DNA of 64,000 nt, taken from the NCBI GenBank assembly GCA_027922465.2, contig BQMF02000175.1, positions 496,001 through 560,000 of the forward strand, read 5' to 3'. Below are positions 11,821 to 24,895 of this stretch, piece after piece; the first letter of the stretch is position 1, and every line of letters begins with the position of its first letter. The notes beneath the pieces were generated by a model, which saw nothing but the letters and a program-made list of their open reading frames with translations, ran no database searches and was not told the origin of the DNA. This DNA is from Turritopsis dohrnii. Lineage: Eukaryota; Cnidaria; Hydrozoa; Anthoathecata; Oceaniidae. Made by a program: the position numbers and the translations under genes.

Positions 11821-12194
11821 CAGGGTGTCTGTCAAATTTTTTCCCCCAATTTAAAGGTTTTCAAGGTTTTTGTCTCAATATTTTAGCTGCTGTTTCTCAA
11901 GGTTTTTTGATGAAGTTTTTGCCTATTTTCAAGGTTTTTTCAAGAAAAAATTGAAATTTTTGGATCCTTAAATAGTAAAATAATCAATGATATATAAAGG
12001 TTAGTTTCAATGGACTTAAATTTGGTACTGATGGTTACACAATTAAAAACATTGCTGAAAAAGTTCTCTGTAATAGACACTCATTTCATGGTTTTCAAGG
12101 TTTCCCATTAAAAAAATACTTGATTTTCAATGTTTAAGGCCACCTGGTCTGTTTTCAAGGTTTTTAACCTTTTCAAGGTCCGGCAGACACCCTG
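11821..12194. mobile_element. 374-bp hAT-like MITE with 5-bp target duplication
   Basis: Ends are CAGGGTGTCTGTC on the left and GGCAGACACCCTG on the right. TCGCA immediately precedes and follows, consistent with a 5-bp target duplication. The interior is rich in direct TTTTCAAGGTTTT repeats. CAGGG-type ends are common in hAT elements; the 5-bp duplication would fit a hAT5-like group, but Transib-like origin is not excluded. No transposase. Confidence 0.7.
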
Positions 12195-12708
12195 TCGCAA
12201 GATTACATTAGGACTATAATGTCACTAAACCGTATGCCGTTAAAAACGACGAAGTAACAAATTGGTTTTCTTTTTCATAGATCAAACACGTCTACAATAA
12301 AGATGTCTACTTTCACTTCAAAATGTGTGCAATAAATAAAACTTAGGACATGAAAACACGTACAAATGAGCTCTGGTGGATGTTATATAGCAATCTTTCA
12401 AAATCAAAAAAAAAAAAAAAAAAAATTTGACAAAACGGTTTAAAAAAACTATACAATATTGACTCGCTCAACCAAATTCGATCGTAGTTGACGATTAATC
12501 CAGAAATAAAGACATGTATAACCGTTCATCACAATATAAGTTGGTGTTGTTAACTATATCTTTTAGGAGACGTCCCACACATAAACGGACAAAAGTTAAA
12601 AGTTCGGAACAGAGAAATAAGTCGCACGTATCAAGTCATTCCTAAAATATAAATTCCTTTTACCAACCTCGTTTTAAATCAATTTTCAATCAATTTTTTG
12701 GTTTTAAA

Positions 12709-12816
12709 CCCAGTGGGCAAATTTGTTGAAAAATCACTGCGAAGGAGTGCATAGACACTATTTCAATAAAAATGCTCTTCATCGTAGTCACTTTTTTGAC
12801 CAATTTGGGTGCTGGG
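12709..12816. mobile_element. foldback MITE, copy 2
   Basis: Starts CCCAGTGGGCAAATTTGTTG and ends GACCAATTTGGGTGCTGGG. Same family as the copy after the methyltransferase-like gene. It contains the shared ATAAAAATGCTCTTCATCG block. Confidence 0.65.
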
Positions 12817-13212
12817 TTAAAACTGAAAACGAGGTTATAAGTACCAAACAAAACAGAACAAATATTATCAAGCGGGAACAAGGTTCGTGTTACCGACATC
12901 ATATGTCATAAACAAGCATTCAAATCTTAAACCACCAATCCAAGGGCAGAAGGGAGGAGAACAAAATAACGCCCATCACAAATATTTAAAAAACGTCTCA
13001 GAAGGAGTGTTGTATGGAGAGTACCACGCATAACAGAATCTACTGAACAAAATAATTTTCTAAAAAGGCGAATGTTAATGAAAAAATATCGCACTCCAAG
13101 CGGCTGTTTCCTCATAACCATTTTTTAAAAAAATCTCTAAGGAATTTTAAATAACGTAGAACTTGAATTTTAAAAAATGCAATGACTATAAACGTAATTC
13201 TAAAACTATGCG

Positions 13213-16200
13213 CTATACTTGCAGACCGTTGTATACCGTCTGTTTCGATGCTTGCTGCAAAATCTCTTTTATGCCTTAAAGAAAAATAATTTTGTTGGAT
13301 GAAATACAAGTTGGAAATCTCAGGTGGAATTAACACAGAATAGGTCGACGTCAAAAATGAATTGAAAAATGATATGATTCACCAATACTCCATAGCAATC
13401 CTTCACATTTAAAATAGAGAATATGGCGCAATGACAATAAAAGTAATCCGCAGATCAACCATACCTGTTTTTTGTTCAGGTGTCAGCTCTCCTTTGGGGA
13501 AACTCACATCGAATGTTATGACTAAAGTCCCTTTATCATTATTATTATTATAATTGGGCATTCCTTCGTTCTTCTTCTTAATCTTAGCACCAGGCCAAGT
13601 AATCTTGTCACGGTGAATTTTTACTTTATGTCCATCTAAATGTGTTATCTCCATTTCAAAACCAGTTAATGCATCAACTAAACTGATGGTAACGTTGGTG
13701 TATAAGTCATCACCACGACGTTCAAATATCTTATGTCTATAAAATGAAAAAAATTATCCTTTAGAGTTTATATGTGACTATTAAGAAAACAGGTTTAGAA
13801 ACTGTAAAACACAGACGATTACTTGTAAATTCAAACAAAACATCATCCTTTCTTGCAGTGGATGACCGTGAAGGGCAAAAACATTGAAGAAACAGAACTT
13901 ACTTCAGTTCTTTTATTTTGAATACCAAATCACCAGGATCACCATCGATGTGAGGCTCACCTTTCATAAAAAACAATGACTTACATACAAAACATCAGGT
14001 AATTAACTGTTCAGCATATGTACATTAAAAGAAAAAAGAGCATGTACCAGATACTTGCTTAATTTATTAAAACAGTTGTCCTTCACAGGAAATTAAAACA
14101 TACCTTCACCATAGAATGGATATTCTTGTCCATCAACCATACCCTGCTCAATTTCAATTTCTAAGACCTGATCTTTGATAACATACTTCTTATTCGGGCA
14201 TTCATCACAAACCTCTTCTTGCATCATTTGGAATCGGCCTGGTCCCAGCTGCGTTGTTTTCATCTCCATACGGCAGTTACACCTACGTGTACCGGATGTT
14301 GTCTCAGCAACTGGCTTAGCTCGCAAGACCTGATAAAAGAAGTGCCACAACAATTTTATGATATCTTCAGGATCAATGACACCCCAACAACAGAGAGGGG
14401 TCTCCTCTGAAAACTTATCTTATACTAGATACCTTTTAATGTCATAAAAAAACCCCTCAGTACTTGTAAAGTTTATACCTCCACAAAATCACCAGTGTAG
14501 AGCTCTTCTAAAGTCACTTCTAAATCCATCATGATACTGCCACCCTTCGGTGTTTCACTACGTTGGTTGCGATTACCGCCACCAAAACTGAATCCACCAA
14601 ACCCAAAGAATCTGAAAACAAAAAACACATCAAAATTGAAAATGAACAGCCTTTGAGGAAATGATAAATAAAAAGAACTATTAAACATTCACATACGACT
14701 CAAATGGATCGAAACCACCACCATTAAATCCTCCCATTTTTTGAACACCTTCTTCACCATGTTGGTCATAGGTCTTTCGTTTGTCTTGATCAGATAATAC
14801 CTGACAAAATCAAAATTAGTAATTAAGGGAAAAAATTTTTATATGTTTAAAAAACTAGAAAATGACAATGAATGGAGGTGGGTCTGTTACAAAAATACTT
14901 GTTTTATGTCGGACGGACAAATCGATACTTAGGGCTATATAAAAAGCAGCACGTTTATGATACAATATCAAGCAAACGTTTTTCGAAAGTATACTAGGAT
15001 ACAATTTACAAAATTCCAAAACATGATTTCTACAAGGATGATAGTCAAAAAATATTGAAACAAACAGTTATCGTGTCGGATGGACAAAATGCTAATACTT
15101 TTGTAACAGACCCAGATGTTGACACTCATAATTGAAGTCACTGAAGGAAAAGACAGCACAAAATTTTCATGCTTTTTTGTTTGTTTTTTTTACATTCAAT
15201 ATTTAGATTGTCTTCTGTAAATTACCATCGAATAGCAAATGCATTGCAAATATCAAGTGCTTTTGTAAATTGCTTGTCAGTAAGTTATATTGTTCACCTT
15301 TACTAATGAACAGTGGGAATGAATACAAAAAAGAGTATGTTATTTTTTTAAATAATGAAGCTAATTCATTTTGTAATTTTTATATATTTCCCCATAGGGC
15401 GAAATATATGTTAAAACCGGTATTTTCCTTCTTCTCCTTCTTCTTCTTCTTCTCTGTTCACTTTTATAGCCGCGGTTCAGAATGTAATTTTCACCTAGCC
15501 GCCAAAGTCGATAAGAATAGAGGCTAGTCTACAGTCAAGTAGACGCCATGTTTTTCCAGTCAGTGCGGATGGGCTGTAGAAGAGTTTTGCTTTTCCCACT
15601 AGCTTTTAAAATGATTCAAGAGAATTCAACGTAAAGTGATGGAAATAAATCGTTTTAGTTCAGTATTGTCTTAAAGGAGTGGTGTCATGAAAATTTGAAA
15701 AAAATTTTTTTCTTCGTATATCCCTTGTTTTAATGTAGATACTACAAAATAAATTTAATTTGGAAAAAAAAAGTATTTTTTTCGCTATAAAATGCCACTT
15801 TAAAACATAGGCTTAAAACGCTGAATAAATTAGTAATAATTATGTGACGTCATTGAAGAAGTTATATTCAGTGTTGATGCGATGTTTTGCATTCAAATCG
15901 AGCAAGTGTTCTTTGAAATTCAAGCAATAACTAAGTATTTTTTTTAAATCTAGTGAAAAACATGGTTATTTGTGCTGCTGTGGGATGTGACAGTGACTCA
16001 ACCAAAGGACAGAACATTAGTTTGTTTAGATTACCTAAAATTCATATTTAAAAAAAAATATGGACTTCAAAGTTGAAGATAGGCCAATCTTCCATCTTTA
16101 CGTCACTTACATTTTAAAGAATCATGTTTTGGAAGAAATTTGACGGTAAACATGTTATAAGGAGTTTTACTTTAATGTTTTATCTACACTTTTCGTTATA

Positions 16201-19200
16201 CGTAGGTGAACTTTTACTTTCTGTGTGCAAGTGTTTTTTCGATTTTTGTTTCCATGTTTCTCTTCGAACTGGGCATTTGAATATTATTCCGTTTCACCGA
16301 TTATTTCATTATTATTTTCATAGAATGAGCTATTGATTCTTGAACTCCTGCACGGAAAACGGAAAATTGGAAAAACGTTAACTTTCAATATATGAATTTT
16401 ACTACGATCAATGATCAACTGAATATTGCATGTATTTTTTTTCGTTTTGATTTGTACAAAAAATTATTTTGAAATTTATCGTCTTCGATCGCATAAACTT
16501 CTTTGCAACACATTTGCATCACTGTTTGTTGCCAACTCTCTCCGGTAAAGCATTTTCGTCATCAAAATCATCATCCGGACTTCTTCATGTTCTTTACAGC
16601 AACTGGGTCAAAACTATATTGCTCAAACCGCTAAAATTCTCTGTGAAATCCTTGAATAAAACTCATTGCTACATTCTTCATCTTCGCTGAGAACATCTGA
16701 TTCCTCTTCACTTGAATTCTCAGTCATGAAAACATGAGAAACTAATACGCTCCTTTGCACTGACATAACAAGTAAAAATAAATAAAACTTCTTCAATGAC
16801 GTCACATGCTTTTCATCAGAAAAAAAGACGGGGGTTTATAAAAAAATTAAAAACTCAATATCTTCGGAAGTAAAACGTTTTTTAAAAAAGCTTTAACGCA
16901 GGTTAACTATACATTTTTTAAACTGAAATTTGTCATAAAATTTGAAATGACGATACCACTCCTTTAAAAGGTTTCGTAAAAACTTTTGAAGAAACGTATA
17001 AAAACAGAAAAATATTGTTTTGTTTTTGTTGATGACAAAAAAAATGCTATGATTGATGATGATGATTGGTATTTAAATGCTTGGGACAGCAAACCATTGA
17101 AGCTGTGATTTCAGTGCAAAGGCAAAAATTCATTATCAATACAGGAGGCTGAAGATTTATGTGTATTTTACGTCCTGATATAATGTGAACTGAAAGCACT
17201 ATGTATGATGATGTACAGCTACAAAAGGAAACCTTTTTTATGTGGAGAACAACCAGTTCAACCAGTGTTAATTCAAAAAGTACATTACAAAAACTGCAAG
17301 TAAAAATGTGATGTTGTATATGCAATAAGAACGTCAGAAAATCAATTACGTATAATAACAGACAAGATTGAGACACAAATAACTTGAAAGAATCTGGTCG
17401 AAAAATGTGCTTCGATAGTCATTTAATCTGACAACAGAAACATAGTTTACTATGGATTAATTCCATGATCACCTATACTATTTTGATACTGTATATATAT
17501 GATATTTTAGGAAAACTTGATATACTGTCAATTTTCCTTACACAAACAACAAACGTATATATATAAATCAAAGCACAATCCAACAAGCAATCTGTAAATC
17601 AAATCAAACCAGAACACGAAACTTCTACTTTCAGCTTTTTAGTGATTTGGTTATGGATGTGTAGTCTATTTTCAGTACCGAAATCTGTTGTTTTTTTCAT
17701 TTGGGATTTACAATGGTCATTTTTATTAAATAATAAATAATGGGTGTGCACATATTTTTTTGAACAGAGATGTTTATTCTGAATACTTGAATCAATTTTA
17801 TAAATTGTCACTTTAAGCCTATCTCTTTTTCGAAAATAACTCTTCTGTCCAAATTTGAAGTGCTTTTAATTGCTTTTGTAATCATCAGATGTATAAAATT
17901 TTATACATCTATATTTTATACATCTGATGATTGCGATATGCATGAAACTTAAAGTCATGTATTTTTATGTTTTTAAATTTTAAATAAATGAGTATTTACT
18001 TTGACTCTACCAACTGGTATTGAGTTCTTTGCCAATATCTTTCTTATGGTTATAGTTACTTGCTTATATGTCCACCTCAAAGTATTTTTAATACTTATAC
18101 TTTAGTATTAAAATTAGGTTTGACTATTTTCTTTTCTTCTTTTTTAAATCTGTATGCAAATTTGATTGTATAATGTTGTAAGGTAGTTTTATCTGAGTTA
18201 CAAAAAGCAAGTGCAAGTGTCTTCTGTTGAATTACATTGTTTTGTCGTGATTTTATGGTATAAAGGATGTCAAACTTCTGCAACAATCATATGTTTTTTA
18301 TGCTAAAATTGCCTTACACATTGGTGCGGTTGTTGATTTAGTAGTTTAAAGGAAAGTATTACTCAGCAAAATTTATAAGAGAAACCTTATCATTTGACCA
18401 TGAACACTTCATTTCTTAATATGTTCAAAATAAGTTGTTTTGTGGTATTAAATTCAATTCTACCCTGATTAGTAAGGACAACATTTTTATCTGAGTTTGA
18501 CATTGATGGTAGTTATAGCATTGTAGTTATTTAATGATGCATATTTTTCTTATGGTTATCAATCTACACACAATAATTGGCAAAAGTTTCGCAACTTTGG
18601 GGAAATATATAGTCGCATTTTTGCGAATCTTGTTAAGTTTGAAATTAATTCTCACAACTTTAGGAGTGTAAAAAATAATTTCTCAAAACTCGTTTACCAA
18701 TGCCAAGGTCTACCGTGTGTGTTTATGTGCATCTGTATTTGTATTTGTATATTTAAATCATAGAGACAACTTTTTACAAAAAGCTTCACTCATTTTACAC
18801 AATCCTTTTATCAGTTACTAAAGCTTGAAGTTTAATCAAACTCACAAACATGATTTCACATTTGAGCCTAGATATTCAGTTTTTACAAATCATGTAAAGA
18901 AGACTAATAGTAGTTAAGTTATAAATAGAGAATATCCTACTTTTCTTTTCCTGAACCTGTCAAAAAAACCAAAAAAACAGAGAGCTAAAAGAAGGCTTAA
19001 CAACATCCGCATTAGGTTCACTGTTAAAAATTCGTGAAATTACGTGTCCTTCTCCAGTTTCAGACGTATACATACATATTTTGTTTTGCCACGAGGGTAC
19101 TTCTGCAAACCGAACATTTAGGCATAATCACTATGTTCCTCTGCTGTTTTGTGCGCATGCAAATATACAAAACGTGGGACTGTTGCTTCTAATTTTATTT

Positions 19201-22200
19201 GGCTTAAATGATTTTGTATTATTTTATCCTGCCTTGAAGACATGGGTGCAAATGAAAATAAACAATTTAACAGGGACTCTTCATTAAGGTTAAGGTTTTT
19301 TGGCTCCCATCACTTCATTCAATTTCATTTGTGATCTTGTTACACAGCACATTTTAAACAAGTTTTTGCCTGTCAGACATATGTTTCTGAAGCTGTCAAT
19401 CTCAATAATGCCTTAAAGTCTGAGGGATAATATTGATGATCACCATGAGATGTGTCTTATTGGGGGAAGTCTATGCAGTTATTAATTTCTCTGTTTTGTT
19501 TTACTATTTCAGGTGTATAAGGCATTATCAAGAGTGATCAATATCAAAATATGAATTGACACGAAAAGTTATAGTCATGGAATATGTGGTATACTTGAAA
19601 GAATGGAACTGCTGGACCAAGATGGGAGTAACCAATGTCAATGTGAAGTATTGGGCATTTCCCGCCATGTTATCAACCAATAATATCAGGAAACATTGAT
19701 TCAAAGATTTCTTCAGTGATCATTCATTTGAAAGGAACATGTGACTGATTCAAGAAATGTTTAAAGTTGTAACATAAAAGTGAATGTTGATCATTATGTC
19801 TAGGTTAATTTACTTGTACAGATTTGGCAAAGTTTGGAAGATGCCTGTTATGTATTTATTGTTGGTTTGACTTCCTAGTGCTTCTTTCTGCTTCTGAAGA
19901 GCCTATTTTTTTTAAGAACTTATGCATATAAGAACGAGAAATATTGATCATGAAGTGTTTTGTTTTTCCTTCTCTTTTCTGCCTCCCTTTCACATTCACA
20001 AAATCAAAGCTGTTCACAAAAAGTAAAGTGTTTAAGAAAAATATAAAATAAATTGTATTCTTTACTTTTATTTTTGTTGAAGTCGTCATGCCACTGCAAG
20101 ACTATTCCCCATTTGTTAAAAACTCCACAACAACAAACGCTAAAAGGTTGGATAAATCCTATTTCAAATTGAAGTGTCAGTGCTCCCCAGATCCCTTGAA
20201 AACTGAATTTTGGTTGGGGGTTTACAGCACCCCCCAACACCCCAGCTGTTCAGCCAAAATTTTTTGCGTCGCTGTGCTACGCAATAAATTTTCGTCGCTT
20301 TGCGACCCACTTAATTTTTTTGCTGTATTCGCCTCTGGAGAAATTAGAGTTAAAATTGATTTCCATTCAGTACTGCGTTATAGAGATGTCCAAAAATCTT
20401 GTCCGTTAACGTTTTATTTTCAAATCCAAATTTTAATCGATACCAAGAAAAATGCTGATAATTAAATTACTAAGATAAAATCGCTGTAAGTTTTATTTAC
20501 TATCACTTAAAGAAATATTCGATTAATGAGATCGAAATTTATTTTTAAATTTATTTTGAAATTGATCGCTGGCGCAGATGTTTTTGATTCAAAACGTTTT
20601 GGATACTTAAAACGTAAAAAGTATCTGGGAAAGAGAAAGTCAGGTGTTCTTTTCAAAAATCGAATGAAAGAAAAATTCCAAAAACAACTTTGTTTCAGAC
20701 CTCTCTATTAAAAAATTTTTTATCTAGGTCAAACGTGTTTTAAGTCATGATTTAAAATAACATAAACAACAAATTAATTCGCAGATCGATCTTTCGTCGC
20801 TGCGAGAAACAACCTTCTTATCTGCTTATAATAATTTTATAAAGTTGTAAGAACAGAAAAATTAAGTTAAAGTTATTTTTTTAATTGCATGTTTTCTATT
20901 TTTATTTACTTACGATAAGGGCAGTCAAATTGACTGCAACTTGACGATTTTGAACGGTCAGTATCTTGAATCTGGCAGTCAGTGACCGTTGACGGCCCGT
21001 TATATTCAACGCTGGATAATACTAGTTTCAAAGTTGTTAACATGGCAAACAACATGATTGCAAACCTCATATGCAGCTCCTAAGTCTTGAAATTTTTCTT
21101 GAGCATTTGGATCATCTTTATTTTTATCAGGATGCCATTTCATGGCTAGTTTTCTGTAAGCTTTTTTAATTTCTCGTTCAGATGCATCACGCCGCACTCC
21201 CAGTATCTTGTAAAAATCTCGCCTGTAAAAAGAATTGCAATAAAAAATTACAAAAAGAGAACAGCTACCTATCACTGTTTGTACCAAATTCCAACTCATC
21301 TAAATTTCAAAGAAAAAATTGCATTGGCAAACGGAGAATATTATAAACCTTCATTAAATAATTTTTATAATAGAATTTCTTGAAAACCACATAAATATAA
21401 AAAGATCAATAATAATTATTAGATCTCGATTATGTTTCATGGATTATGGTATGAAATATAAGGCTAGCTATGAAGGTTGATGTGTGTTAAAAACTCCGAT
21501 GTAGTTGTATATCATCTACTAAGCAGTTAAATGACAAATAGCAAATCATTTGCATATTTAGCATAATTTATTTTCTTTACAACTGAAACCAATTATTTTC
21601 TTTGTTTTCTCAACTACATGTTCTTTAGGACTCCATAACTCATGAAGAGATTGGGAAAGTTGATTAAACAATCTACATTTAAACAAGACCATGGTGTAAT
21701 AAGAATAAACTCTTAAAACAAAAAAAGATATTGATTTTCTTAGGTCCTACCAATACGCAACTTACCGGCAATTTACTTTGTTCATTCATTCAAGAATTTA
21801 TCAAAACAAATCATCACAAACATTTATGAAATTCATTATTGATTATAAAATAAATTCAACAGAAAGGTTTCGCCCATCATAACATTGTTTTTCATGTTCA
21901 CATACATTCCAACCCTCCCGAAATCACAAGGAGACTCCTGATATCAAGATGACATTCCCAATCTCCCGATGAGCCAGATGATCTCCCGATATCAGGATAA
22001 AAAAGGCCATAATCTTTCAAAACGCACAAGTTTTAATAACAAGCTTACAGTTCACCAGCATCAATCCACTATAGTTGTAAACAAAGCCAGATTGACAGTA
22101 ACAGCAAGTAAACAGTTGCTACAAACTGTTGCTAGTTGGTGCCAGCAATTATAGTAGATGATTGTGTATATTAACCCAGCCTATCTAATTCACGTCGGCA

Positions 22201-24196
22201 TTCTGCAAATTGCCGACGTAAATAATTTTGAACCAAACTGAAAACTGTTAAATAATTTCGACGTTTTTGGCCCTTTTTTGCTGAGTCAGCAAAATTTCAA
22301 ACTCAAATATCTCACAATCTAGCCATGGAAACCCTATAAACTATACCTCTAATCAATAGTACTCTTCTAGACACGTCTGATTAAGGTGGGGTTTTTTTTA
22401 ACTCAAAGTTTTCTCAAAAATGCTGACATCAGCATAACAGGCCTCGAAATCCGTTGAATTTGCGCGAGCGTAATTGTACTCCCGTCGTAAATTCATCGCG
22501 AGAACACTGTGTAGGGAAATAGTCGCGTAATCTTCTTTCACACAACCACAAACGTTGTAGTATATACAATTCTTTTGTATTTAGGATGGAAAGACACTCC
22601 TTTGCGGCACATTTTTTCAGTGTTACGCAACACTACGAAAAGGAAGAAAAAATATCTTTTGTCATTCATTTACAATTCTGTTGTGCACACCTTTGCAGTG
22701 TTTGAATAAAACCAATACATTGCACACATGTGCACGAACAAGGGAGATCGAAGTATTCGTATGATTTTTTAATGAATATTTTCCTTTCCTGAAACTGAAA
22801 GGCGACGGAGAGTCACCTTCGCGTATTGGATATTCAGAGAGAAAGTCTTTTTTGTTTATTGTTTCATATCAGAAAGTGTTACAGTTCAACTTTCATCATC
22901 AATTGAAACAAGTTAATAAAAAACCTTGTTTGTTGTCGCTTGTCTCATTTTCTTCACCATTGGCTCATCTCCAGACATTAACACCTTGTTAATGCGCTGT
23001 TTACTCAATCCTTTATTGCTACTTCCATCTCCATCGATGAATTTTTCTGCGACTTTCACAATTAAAGAATTCTAGTTTATCAGAGTGTATTGAAAATGAA
23101 TGGTGAAATTGAAAATACGGATATAAAGTCTTCGCTACTCTCTTGCGTGCTTGAATATTATGCTCAAGGGCTCTCCGGAAATATATTTTTAACGGAAGTA
23201 AAAAATTAATTGTTTTCTTTTTCATGTTGATAGAGAATCTGTTTCGAAAATGAAGGAAAGGAAATGAAGCATTCATTCATTTTGATTTTAACGTTTTCGA
23301 ACTCAGGTGTGTGGCAACAATTTTTTGTCATGATACATTCGTAAAAGAAGTTCAATCTTTTTTTTCTTGTTAACGTAATCACGCATTATTGTGGAACTCA
23401 CTCCCCAACACAAAGCTCCTATTAATCATTCTATTTAATGGAAGATTATTATAAAACTACATAGATGGAGAGCTTCTCTAAGAGCTTTTTCATCTGAATT
23501 TATGTTTTCCATTCATAACACTTCTTCCCAGAGAAAGTGGTCTGTTGAAAAATATCTTTGCTACATATTACTCGCGAGTAAAAAAGTACTCGCGATAGTT
23601 ACAGTTATGCGAGTTCTAGCGCGAGAGCAATACTTGCGTACTTGCGTCGGATTTCAAGGCCTCCTGATAAAATGTTGCATTTTTAAAGACGCATCGTCCA
23701 AGTTTGGGGGACTAAGTCGACCAAATTAGACAAATGACCCCATTTTGGAGATCTGATGGTACAATCAGTTTTAGCTTAATAAGAACTCCGAAAATCGACT
23801 TTCTAAGGGCAATAACCCTACCCAATTCAAAACCCTATAAAAAAATTTCCCCAGCTTTGCCAGCTTCGCAAAAACCAGCTTTGAAGTCCCAAGGGATCAT
23901 ATAATGAGAAAATTAAATAAAAACCCATATATACTAATTGTATGGGTAACCAAAGACCGCCACCGGACTATATGGTGTATTTTCAAAAAAATTCATTTTC
24001 ATCGGGTTCTTTTCTGAACAGGATGTAACTTATATAATGAATTCGATTTTGAATGGTGATGAAGTGAAAGATAGAAAACATCTATGTAATGATCATAGAA
24101 AAATCATAGAATAACATCTTACCCAGCATTAACAGAAATAAGTAAAGAAGAAATTATAAGAAATAGAAGCCAAGCTCCACTCTGAACGGACGCCAT
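13213..24196 (-). CDS. DNAJB11: DnaJ homolog subfamily B member 11 (ERdj3), 8 exons
   Basis: ER-lumenal Hsp40 co-chaperone of BiP. Exons read on the minus strand: 24196-24123, 21222-21066, 14800-14697, 14611-14479, 14329-14104, 13960-13903, 13736-13465, 13274-13213. All junctions are GT-AG and all phases agree, giving 361 residues (the family is about 358). Exon 1 encodes a signal peptide (MASVQSGAW then [11 protein letters not shown], ending VNAG). Residues about 26-90 are the J domain with the HPDKN motif. A Gly/Phe-rich stretch follows ([12 protein letters not shown]). The substrate-binding domain contains the Cys pair motifs CNC and CDEC typical of DNAJB11, and the protein ends VYNGLQV, matching the family's conserved C-terminus. 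The intron between exons 2 and 3 is 6.3 kb and that after exon 1 is 2.9 kb; both carry transposons. Its start faces CNPPD1 across 1.3 kb. Confidence 0.95.
15675..16963. mobile_element. Kolobok-like DNA transposon (TTAA target), decayed
   Basis: Inverted ends AGGAGTGGTGTCATG and GATACCACTCCT are each flanked outside by TTAA (15671-15674 and 16964-16967), a 4-bp TTAA duplication. A THAP-type zinc-finger start lies inside. TTAA targets plus a THAP protein are known features of Kolobok. The rest of the transposase is not recognisable; one minus-strand remnant (16623-16805) has an acidic Ser/Glu tract. It sits in the long DNAJB11 intron. Confidence 0.7.
15962..16051 (+). pseudogene. THAP-domain N-terminal fragment
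   Basis: A 29-residue frame starts [17 protein letters not shown] and runs to SLFRLPK. The spacing of the two Cys residues and the F-x-LPK motif match the start of a THAP domain, the DNA-binding module of P- and Kolobok-type transposases. A stop follows directly and the remaining C2CH residues are not in frame, so it is broken. Confidence 0.65.
16968..21065. other. DNAJB11 intron sequence without recognised genes
   Basis: AT-rich intron remainder. A palindrome lies at 17880-17929. The stretch 20200-20330 has a short run of GTCGC words. Open frames here (for example 20088-20465) show no domain features. Confidence 0.4.
17880..17929. repeat. short perfect-arm palindrome
   Basis: AATCATCAGATGTATAAAAT is followed about 10 bp later by its reverse complement ATTTTATACATCTGATGATT, with another TTTATACATCTA between. 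It could form a hairpin of about 20 bp stem. Confidence 0.6.
22438..23666. mobile_element. hAT-like TIR element, copy A
   Basis: The left end is CAGGCCTCGAAATCCG and the right end GGATTTCAAGGCCTCCTG. ATAA flanks both sides (22434-22437, 23667-23670). Just inside the right end are several ACTCGCG/GCGAG words. It lies in DNAJB11 intron 1 and is the inverted counterpart of the element at 32986-33740. No transposase. Confidence 0.7.
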
Positions 24197-24476
24197 TTTT
24201 AGATCTGGACGCGGAGATTTCTTATTCGCCGATGTGTGCTGACCCAGCTATCAACGCGACCCGTTTGCAAACGGGACGGCCCACCTTTCAACGGCCGTTC
24301 TAACTTCCAACGCTCTATCCGAATTATCAACGCTCTGTCCAAACTATCAACGGTGTTCCTCTCCTCCACAAAAAAATTCCTTTTTTACAATAATAAATGC
24401 TATATAAAATAAAACATTTGGTGTAATTACTTGATTAAATAAAAGTTGTGAAATAAATGATTATGAATATAAGCGT

Positions 24477-24815
24477 GTGTGGCAGGTTAAGGCATATAAT
24501 GAAAAGAAAATATCCCACCCGTCAAAGCAAACAAAATTCAAAACAAAACAAAATTCCAACAGGGAGAAATTTGATTTGTTTTTGAAAAAATACAAAACAA
24601 GACCCGATGGAAAAGGTCGAATAACTAGTTTTGTTTTGACAAGAGAGTATGGGAAGAAAATTGTGGATTATTTGAAATTTCCGGAAAAGTTGGAAAAGAA
24701 ACCAAATGGTCTTGCAAAAGGTCCCTCGCCTTTCAAATATAGTTGGGACGGGGTGGCCCAACTGTCAACGTTAACCAATTGGTCTTGCAAAACGTCCTTG
24801 GCCTCTCAAACATAG
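24477..24815 (+). other. open frame of uncertain coding status
   Basis: A 112-codon open stretch, without any ATG, that is rich in Lys and includes KKYKTRPDGKGRITSF and REYGKKIVDYLKFPEKL. The composition is protein-like, but it runs into the ~70-bp tandem repeats at its end. I do not recognise it. It could be an exon fragment captured or left by a transposon, or chance. Confidence 0.25.
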
Positions 24816-24895
24816 TTGGGACGGGGTGGCCTAACTGTCAACGTTAACCAAATGGTCTTCCAAAAGGTCCTTCGCAACTTAAACATAGTTCCAAC
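24705..24895. repeat. three ~70-bp tandem repeats
   Basis: AAATGGTCTTGCAAAAGGTC, then CATAGTTGGGACGGGGTGGC, then AACTGTCAACGTTAACC, occur in order about three times with small differences. The third copy is cut short after CATAGTT. Confidence 0.7.

Noticed and set aside
20088..20465. 125-codon frame in the DNAJB11 intron
   Set aside because: It is inside an intron, low in protein-like features, and overlaps GTCGC-rich repeat sequence.
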